The notes under the pieces: model-generated
The model's database searches: none
What the model was told of the DNA's origin: nothing
The model's input: the letters and a program-made list of their open reading frames with translations, nothing else
Shown here: positions 1-4,846 of the stretch, piece by piece
How positions within the stretch are numbered: the first letter of the stretch is position 1
Layout: the number at the start of each line of letters is the position of its first letter
Position numbers and translations under genes: made by a program
Source of the DNA: Verrucomicrobiota bacterium
GTDB lineage: Bacteria > Verrucomicrobiota > Verrucomicrobiia > Limisphaerales > UBA1100
Assembly: GCA_028872645.1 (NCBI GenBank)
Contig: JAPKDK010000163.1
Location: 1 to 6,615 of the forward strand
Reading direction: 5' to 3'
Length of the DNA: 6,615 nucleotides

Positions 1-870
1 GCGCGTCTTGGCCACGAAATCATTCAGCACCTTCAGCCGGTTTTTCATCTCCGTGTCAAACGCGCGCCTCTCTTCGGTATCGGCCGCAGGCCCGAATGTC
101 GGCTGCAGCGTCGGCTCCGACGCACTGCGGAACACGCCGTACAACGAATAATAATCCGCCGTCGGAATGGGGTCGTACTTGTGGTCGTGGCAGCGCGCGC
201 AGGAAACCGTCAACCCCATCAACCCACGTGTGGTCACGTCAATGCGGTCGTCGAGTATGTCGTGGATGTTGCCGGAAAACCGCGCCCCGAGCGTGAGAAA
301 ACCCAGCGCGGTCAGCGGCGTTTTATCCTCACCGAGATCAAGCTTGTCGGCGGCGAGCTGCTCAATAATGAATTGGGCAAACGACTTGTCCTCATTCAAC
401 GCGCGGATAACGTAGTCGCGATACGTCCACGCCCACGGGAATTTCTTTTCCTCAAAAAAAACGTAGCCCTTGTTGTCCGCGTAACGCGCGACATCGAGCC
501 AATGCCGCGCCCAATGCTCGCCATAGCGCGGAGATTTCAGCAACCGGTTCACCCATTCGGAATGCGGAATGCGAAGTTCAGAATTAGATTTTGGTGGCAG
601 CCCGGTGAGCGCGAAATGGGCGCGCCGGTTCAGCACGTGATTCGGCGCGCTCGGCGCGGGCTGGAGATCGGCGGCCTCGAGCTTGGCGAGGATGAACTGG
701 TCGATGGGATTTTGCACCCACGCTACGTTTTGAACACGCGGCGGTTGGGGGTCGCGGATGGGCTGGAATGCCCAGTGCGGAGCCTCGGTCCGCGGGGCTT
801 CACTCTGCGGCGAGGCACAACCAGCCAGCACTAAACCGGCGGCGGCGATGATTTTAGACCAGTCATTCAC
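1..870 (-). CDS. DUF1549 (PSCyt2) domain lipoprotein, N-terminal part, runs off the left edge
   Basis: This is the first 290 codons of a planctomycete-type DUF1549 protein; the rest, presumably including a DUF1553 domain, lies beyond base 1. The GTG at 868-870 is chosen because it gives a lipoprotein signal: a short charged start, a hydrophobic stretch (residues 7-17) and the lipobox LAGC with Cys18, so the product is probably anchored in a membrane facing the periplasm. An in-frame TTG at 895-897 is a weaker alternative. The nearby ATG at 864-866 is in another frame and soon stops. Family landmarks are HWAFQPI (32-38), NPIDQFILAKLEA (54-66), LTGLPP (88-93), RYGEHWARHWLDVARYAD (115-132) and CARCHDHKYDPIP (224-236). 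The last contains CxxCH (Cys224, Cys227, His228), which resembles a c-type haem site, but haem binding in this domain is not established. Unlike many relatives it has no N-terminal cytochrome c domain. Residues 95-105 are unusual and are encoded by a heptamer repeat. The biochemical role is unknown. The WD40 gene is divergent from it. Confidence 0.9.
   Translation of the reverse strand, partial: MNDWSKIIAAAGLVLAGCASPQSEAPRTEAPHWAFQPIRDPQPPRVQNVAWVQNPIDQFILAKLEAADLQPAPSAPNHVLNRRAHFALTGLPPKSNSELRIPHSEWVNRLLKSPRYGEHWARHWLDVARYADNKGYVFFEEKKFPWAWTYRDYVIRALNEDKSFAQFIIEQLAADKLDLGEDKTPLTALGFLTLGARFSGNIHDILDDRIDVTTRGLMGLTVSCARCHDHKYDPIPTADYYSLYGVFRSASEPTLQPTFGPAADTEERRAFDTEMKNRLKVLNDFVAKTR
555..592. 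repeat. Degenerate 7-bp tandem repeat inside the DUF1549 coding region
   Basis: The heptamer cggaatg occurs twice in a row (558-564 and 565-571), followed in the same phase by two decayed copies, cgaagtt and cagaatt (572-585), with possible remnants on either side. It lies within the DUF1549 reading frame and encodes SNSELRIPHSE (residues 95-105), between LTGLPP and the conserved RYGEHW block. Unit length is not a multiple of three, so successive copies are read in different frames. From memory, such heptamer tracts are dispersed in several environmental bacterial genomes and cyanobacteria, usually between genes. Confidence 0.6.
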
Positions 871-919
871 AACGGACGGGAAAGTTTGGACGCGCAACGC
901 TGTGTTTGCACTGAAAAAA

Positions 920-1011
920 TCACCACAGAGAACACCGAGATTTGTCAAAGGAATGAATCGGCCTCGCAAGGCCGCTGGTTTCTCTCTGTGCCTTCCGTGT
1001 CTCTGTGGTGA
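920..1011. repeat. Imperfect inverted repeat with inner hairpin in the divergent spacer
   Basis: TCACCACAGAGA at 920-931 is matched perfectly by its reverse complement at 1000-1011. Inside these arms the pairing continues imperfectly (932-940 against about 983-999). At the centre a second perfect hairpin is seen, CGGCCT (959-964), loop CGCA, AGGCCG (969-974). The element fills half of the 183-bp gap between the DUF1549 start and the WD40 start. From memory, the CACCACAGAGA-type arm is a dispersed repeat in many environmental bacteria, often mis-called as short peptides. It may be a non-autonomous (MITE- or REP-like) element or a decayed relic. A regulatory role for the two divergent genes is possible but not shown. 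Nothing else is recognisable in the spacer. Confidence 0.7.
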
Positions 1012-1053
1012 AATGAATTGCCAGTTTCCCGCAACAGTCCAAACTACCCACCC

Positions 1054-2071
1054 ATGGCAGATGCACCCAAAACTGCGACGACGCTCGATGCGCCGAAGAC
1101 GCATGTGGTGAAGGAGTTGAAGATTGGCAGCCCGCTCATCTCGTGCCGGTACGAGCCGAAAGGGCGGTTTGTTTTTTCCGGCGCTCAGGATTTACCACCT
1201 ATGGCGCTGGGAACCGGCCACAGGCAAGAAGGTGCAGCTCAAGGGCACCGATGCGTGGGTGCGCGCGATTGCGTTTTCGCCCGACGGCAATACGATGCTC
1301 ACCGGCGGCTACGACGGACGGCTGCTTTGGTGGCTCATCGACGGCGATAAACCCACGCGCGCCATCGACGCTCATCACGGCTGGGTGAAGGCCGTCGCCG
1401 TTAGCCCCAATGGCGCGATCATCGCCACCGGTGGCAACGACCGGCTCATCAAGCTGTGGTCTTTCGCCGACGGCAAACTCGTGCACACGTTGAAGGGCTA
1501 CGAGTCGCCCGTGTACAACATCGCGTTTCATCCCAATGGCAGGCAACTTGCCAGCTCGGATTTGAAGTGCAATATTTTCGACTGGGAAATTGCCACCGGC
1601 AAACTCGAGCGCAGGCTCAAGGCCGAGAAAATGCACAACTACGACAAGACCTTCAAGGCTGACATCGGCGGCGCGCGCTCGATGCTCTTCAAGGCCGACG
1701 GCACGCAACTTGCCATCGGCGGCATCACCAAGGTGACTAACGCCTTCGCGGGCATCGGCAATCCCGCGGTGGTCATGCTCGACTGGAAGAATGGCAAAAA
1801 CCTCATGCAACATTTGGCGAAGGCCACCTTCCGCGGCGTCGCCTGGGGCATCGCGCTGCATCCCGACGGAATGGTCATCGCCGGTGCCGGCGGCTCCAGC
1901 GGCGGCCAGATTTATTTCTGGAAGCCCGACGGAGAAAATGAGTTCCACAAACTCAAGATGAAAGACACCTGCCGCGACCTCCACCTCGCCCCCGACAAAA
2001 TGCACTTCGTCACCGCCCACCACGACGGACACCTCCGCCTTAGCAAAATGGCGGCGAAGGCGAAGGGCTAA
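1054..2071 (+). CDS. WD40 seven-bladed beta-propeller protein, interrupted by an apparent frameshift
   Basis: The gene reads as two frames that join at 1189-1193. The first frame starts at ATG 1054 (MADAPKTATTLDAPK) and gives 46 residues ending in RFVFSGAQD. It then continues out of sense, while the next frame carries YHLWRWEPATGK onward to the TAA at 2069-2071. Removing one T from the TTT at 1191-1193 gives SGAQDYHLWRWEPATGK and a single 338-residue product. Seven WD40-like blades are then visible, with cores such as VRAIAFSPDGNTMLTGGYDG, VKAVAVSPNGAIIATGGNDR, VYNIAFHPNGRQLASSD and VAWGIALHPDG. There is no signal peptide, so it is probably cytoplasmic, likely a protein-interaction scaffold. 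It is divergent from the DUF1549 gene. No ribosome binding site is seen before 1054. The downstream frame has only a TTG (1124) as an alternative start and would lose most of blade one. The frameshift may be a sequencing error or a real lesion. A TTG at 1018 is a less likely start. Confidence 0.85.
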
Positions 2072-3357
2072 AGCAAGTCGTCCAAATTACCGTCGTCATT
2101 GATGGGCCAGTCTGCTGCGCCTTTGACTGACTCCAAGTTGCCGCGGGCGGCGACTTCGGCGGCGTAAGTTTCGGAGACTTCCACTTCGTTTAAATCGAGG
2201 GTGTTGGCAATGCGAATGACTTTGGCTTTTGTCGTGTCCGAGATGACGAGGGAGTGCAGCAGGAGCGACATCGCGTCGTGGTCGGTGGCGAAGGTCATGG
2301 GCACTTTGCTGGCTTGGAAAATGTTCGAGGTCTGCACGTTGATGTCGGTGACGGGATGGTCGATTTGGTCGACGAGGCGCTGGGTGGTCACGTCGGCCAT
2401 GCCGATGCCGGTGGCGTTGCCGTGCGATTGCGGCGTGAGATTGCGCACAAAGATGCGGCGGATGTCCGGGTGGATGCCCACGCGGTCGCGCAGGTGGCTG
2501 TTGTAGCCGTGCCCGTTGCGGCCGGTGACGTTGGGGTCCATGCCGCTGCCGCTGATGTTTTTGCCGATGCGGTCGATGACGAGAATGTCCACATCGTCAA
2601 AGGGCAGCAACGGCATCAACCGCTTGGCCTCGGCGAGAAGCTCCTCCTCGCGCGGCTCCATCTCGGCGGCGGGCACGATGGCGATGCGCGCGGTTTGGTG
2701 CCGACTATTCTCCACAATGCCCACGCCAAAAAGCACGGGCGCCTTTTCGCGAATGAGCCGGCTGAGGCTGCGCAGCATCGGCTCGTAGCCATGGCGACTG
2801 ACCGCGCGATGAAAGGTCTCCGCACCAACTTGTTTGCCGAGGCCTACCACGAGCATTTTTAACAGGCCACTGCCCAACGGCGGGCCGAAGTCCGTGTGCA
2901 GCTTCACGCGGTTGATGGGCACGATGGCATCGGCCGCCAACGCCTCGCGCGCAAAAAATCCATCGTACCCCTCCGGCGTGTGGCCGAGGTGCTCCACCTC
3001 CAGCGACGCGTGAATCGGCGCGCCCATCGCGGCCTCGGTGACGCCGTATTCGTCGAGCAATTCCGTCTGCCCCTCCGGCGACGCCCCGCCGTGGCTGCCC
3101 ATCGCCGGCACAATGTACGGCTCGCACCCGGCATCCTTCAACTGGCCGATAACCGCCCCGACTATTTCCGAAAGATTCGTAATGCCGCGACTGCCCACTG
3201 CCACCGCCACGCGCAACCCCGGCTTAAGGTCACCACGCACCGCGTCCATCCCCGCGGCCACGGCGGCCGCGATGTCCACCGGCGGCGTCTCCTCAAACAC
3301 CTGCCGCACCCGCATCATGCGCGGGAAAGCAATTTTTTGGCCTATGGCAACATTCAT
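2068..3357 (-). CDS. LarA-like nickel-pincer 2-hydroxyacid racemase/epimerase family protein (DUF2088)
   Basis: This complete 429-residue protein belongs by motif and length to the lactate racemase-like (LarA / DUF2088) family, whose founding member racemises lactate with a nickel-pincer nucleotide bound to a lysine. Visible blocks are VAVGSRGITN (52-61), IVPAMGSHGGASPEG (82-96), INRVKLHTDFGPPLGSG (148-164), LLKMLVVGLGKQ (165-176) and IDRIGKNISGSGMDPN (261-276). Compared from memory with L. plantarum LarA, Arg57, His89, His154, Lys167, His183 and Lys266 fall at spacings like those of Arg75, His108, His174, Lys184, His200 and Lys298, so the protein could be active. The exact substrate cannot be read from sequence; homologues act on lactate, malate, other 2-hydroxyacids or aldonates. 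The larB, larC and larE cofactor genes are not in the window. No signal peptide is seen, so it is likely cytoplasmic. The start ATG (3355-3357) has no Shine-Dalgarno. Its TAG stop overlaps the WD40 TAA on the other strand. Confidence 0.85.
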   Translation of the reverse strand: MNVAIGQKIAFPRMMRVRQVFEETPPVDIAAAVAAGMDAVRGDLKPGLRVAVAVGSRGITNLSEIVGAVIGQLKDAGCEPYIVPAMGSHGGASPEGQTELLDEYGVTEAAMGAPIHASLEVEHLGHTPEGYDGFFAREALAADAIVPINRVKLHTDFGPPLGSGLLKMLVVGLGKQVGAETFHRAVSRHGYEPMLRSLSRLIREKAPVLFGVGIVENSRHQTARIAIVPAAEMEPREEELLAEAKRLMPLLPFDDVDILVIDRIGKNISGSGMDPNVTGRNGHGYNSHLRDRVGIHPDIRRIFVRNLTPQSHGNATGIGMADVTTQRLVDQIDHPVTDINVQTSNIFQASKVPMTFATDHDAMSLLLHSLVISDTTKAKVIRIANTLDLNEVEVSETYAAEVAARGNLESVKGAADWPINDDGNLDDLL

Positions 3358-3626
3358 CGCAGCAGTGAATGGTTCGGGAAACGACGAAAATGCGCGAGCT
3401 TTTTTGGGTAACGATGGGAGGATGAAAATCGGAAAGCGAAATATGCGGAGGTTGGCAACCGACTTGCCGAATCATGGGAAATAAAGGATTTTCACTAACA
3501 ACAATTTAGCGCTGGGTGAGTAGCGATCGCGCGCCTTCGGCGCTCCCTGTCTCCCCTTTTCGCCCTAGTTCTTTTTCTTGCGCGCGCGTCGTCGTCGGCC
3601 CACGCTTTGGGCGACCCGATATTTTT
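3358..3626. promoter_or_regulatory. Divergent spacer between LarA-like and lactonase-like genes
   Basis: This 269-bp gap must hold the promoters of both flanking genes if each is transcribed on its own. I see no convincing -35/-10 pair. Small symmetrical sites are present: GGTTGGCAACC at 3450-3460 (5-bp arms around one base), the octamer GCGATCGC at 3523-3530, and a short hairpin GCGCC-TTC-GGCGC at 3531-3543. An AT-rich patch (about 3478-3508) follows the first palindrome. Any of these could be an operator, but each is short enough to occur by chance. No RNA gene is recognised. Confidence 0.35.
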
Positions 3627-4784
3627 ATGAAAACAAAACACATTCCGAAGGTCTCTACGAAATCCAATGGATTTAATCGCCGCGCGTTTTTGGCCACGGC
3701 CACGCTGGCGGGCCTGGGCTGCACGGCCATTGCCAAGAAGGGCACGCCGCGCGATTGGTCCGGCAAAACCCCCACGCGCTATCCCGAGCCGGATGTGCTG
3801 GTGCTGGATCCGTTGTTTGCAAAATACAAACTCGGCAATACGCCCATCCGCCGACTGTACACGAACCCCGATATGCTCTGGGCCGAGGGGCCAGCGTGGA
3901 ATGGTGTGGGGAAATATCTTCTGTGGAGCGATATTCCGAACAATATCCAGATGCGCTGGCTGGAGGAAGATGGCCATGTCAGCAAGTTTCGCCATCCCAG
4001 CGGCAACAGCAATGGAAACACGTTTGACTATAAAGGCCGCCAGATTTCCTGCGAGCATGGTAACCGCCGCGTGGTGCGTTACGAGTACAACGGCAAGATT
4101 ACCGTTTTGGCTGACAAGTTTGGCGGCAAACAATTCAACGCCCCTAATGATGCAGTGGTGCATCCGGATGGCGGCATTTGGTTTACGGATCCGGGCTACG
4201 GCAGCCTCATGAATTATGAAGGCAACAAGGCCAAAACAGGCACTGTGCAGCCTATACAAAAAGAAGCGGTTTACCGCATCGACGGCCAATCCGGCAAACT
4301 CACCCAAGTGACGGATGAAATATTCAAACCCAATGGACTCTGTTTCAGCCCTGATTACAAGAAACTCTATGTAGCCGATACCGGTTCATCGCACTACCCT
4401 GAAGCCAAAAAAGAAATAAAGGTCTGGGATGTAGCCAACAGTACCAGCCTTAAGAACGGCAAAGTCTTTGCGAGCATGGACCTGGAAATGGAAGAAAAGG
4501 ATGCCAATGGTTTGGTGCAAAAGGTCGTAAAGGCAGGTCAGGCGGATGGGATTCGGTGTGATGAAGACGGTAACATCTGGTCGAGTGCCGGCTGGGTGGG
4601 TGCGGGTTATGACGGCGTGCACATTTTTGAACCCAAGCAAGGCAAGCGCATCGGGCAAATCCTATTGCCGGAGATCTGCAGTAATGTCTGCTTTGGTGGA
4701 ACCAAACGCAACCGACTGTTCATGACCGCCAGCCAATCACTGTACGCGGTCTACGTGGAAACCAAGGGCGCCCACATTACCTAG
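3627..4784 (+). CDS. Tat-exported SMP-30/gluconolactonase-like protein
   Basis: This is a 385-residue protein of the SMP-30/gluconolactonase/LRE beta-propeller family, which uses a divalent metal to hydrolyse sugar lactones to aldonic acids. The start at ATG 3627 is preferred because it puts a twin-arginine signal at the N-terminus: NRRAFLATATLAGLGC (residues 17-32), followed by a mature part from about residue 36. A longer reading from 3516 only adds low-complexity residues. Family motifs are LWAEGPAW (84-91), FNAPNDAVVHPDGGIWFTDPGYG in residues 170-192, KPNGLCFSPDYKKLYVADT (234-252) and QADGIRCDEDGNIW (305-318). By comparison with SMP-30, Glu87, Asn236 and Asp307 are the likely metal ligands and Asn174 a substrate-side residue. 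Length is greater than the roughly 300 residues of SMP-30, partly from the signal and an insertion around residues 255-302. It diverges from the LarA-like gene, which could act on the aldonate product. The substrate is unknown. Confidence 0.9.
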   Translation: MKTKHIPKVSTKSNGFNRRAFLATATLAGLGCTAIAKKGTPRDWSGKTPTRYPEPDVLVLDPLFAKYKLGNTPIRRLYTNPDMLWAEGPAWNGVGKYLLWSDIPNNIQMRWLEEDGHVSKFRHPSGNSNGNTFDYKGRQISCEHGNRRVVRYEYNGKITVLADKFGGKQFNAPNDAVVHPDGGIWFTDPGYGSLMNYEGNKAKTGTVQPIQKEAVYRIDGQSGKLTQVTDEIFKPNGLCFSPDYKKLYVADTGSSHYPEAKKEIKVWDVANSTSLKNGKVFASMDLEMEEKDANGLVQKVVKAGQADGIRCDEDGNIWSSAGWVGAGYDGVHIFEPKQGKRIGQILLPEICSNVCFGGTKRNRLFMTASQSLYAVYVETKGAHIT

Positions 4785-4819
4785 ACGCATCTTTTTATTG
4801 GAAGAAAATAAGGCTCTGA

Positions 4820-4841
4820 TTAGGTTGAGAAATAAACCTAA
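4820..4841. terminator. Possible bidirectional terminator hairpin between convergent genes
   Basis: TTAGGTT (4820-4826), an 8-base loop, and AACCTAA (4835-4841) form a perfect 7-bp hairpin in the 62-bp gap between the lactonase-like stop and the sulfatase stop. Its position suits termination from either side. The stem is AT-rich and no clean T-run follows directly on either strand, so an intrinsic terminator is only tentative. Confidence 0.35.
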
Positions 4842-4846
4842 CAAGT

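Noticed and set aside
181..834. Plus-strand open frame of 217 codons across the left end
   Set aside because: The opposite strand encodes clear DUF1549 motifs across the same bases; this frame is arginine-rich and unlike any family I recognise.
921..1010. Inverted repeat considered as a CRISPR repeat or insertion-sequence end
   Set aside because: There is only one pair of arms, no spacers at regular intervals, no transposase frame and no clear target-site duplication.
1199..2032. Long minus-strand open frame (277 codons) opposite the WD40 gene
   Set aside because: It is antisense to well-supported WD40 blades, has no recognisable motif, and is the kind of shadow frame that high-GC codon bias creates.
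2254..2862. Plus-strand open frame of 202 codons, histidine- and valine-rich
   Set aside because: It is the complement of the LarA-like coding region and its composition follows from that gene's codon bias.
3422..3484. Twenty-codon open frame (MKIGKRNMRR...) after a purine-rich GGGAGG
   Set aside because: The GGAGG-like stretch abuts the ATG, leaving no proper spacing, and so short a frame has no other support. It could be a leader peptide, but I cannot argue for it.
3523..3530. GCGATCGC octamer, the cyanobacterial HIP1 palindrome
   Set aside because: I noticed only this copy in the window, it is expected by chance in GC-rich DNA, and the genes do not look cyanobacterial.
3495..4307. Minus-strand open frame of 270 codons opposite the lactonase-like gene
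   Set aside because: It covers the Tat signal and core motifs of the lactonase-like protein on the other strand and has no family features of its own.
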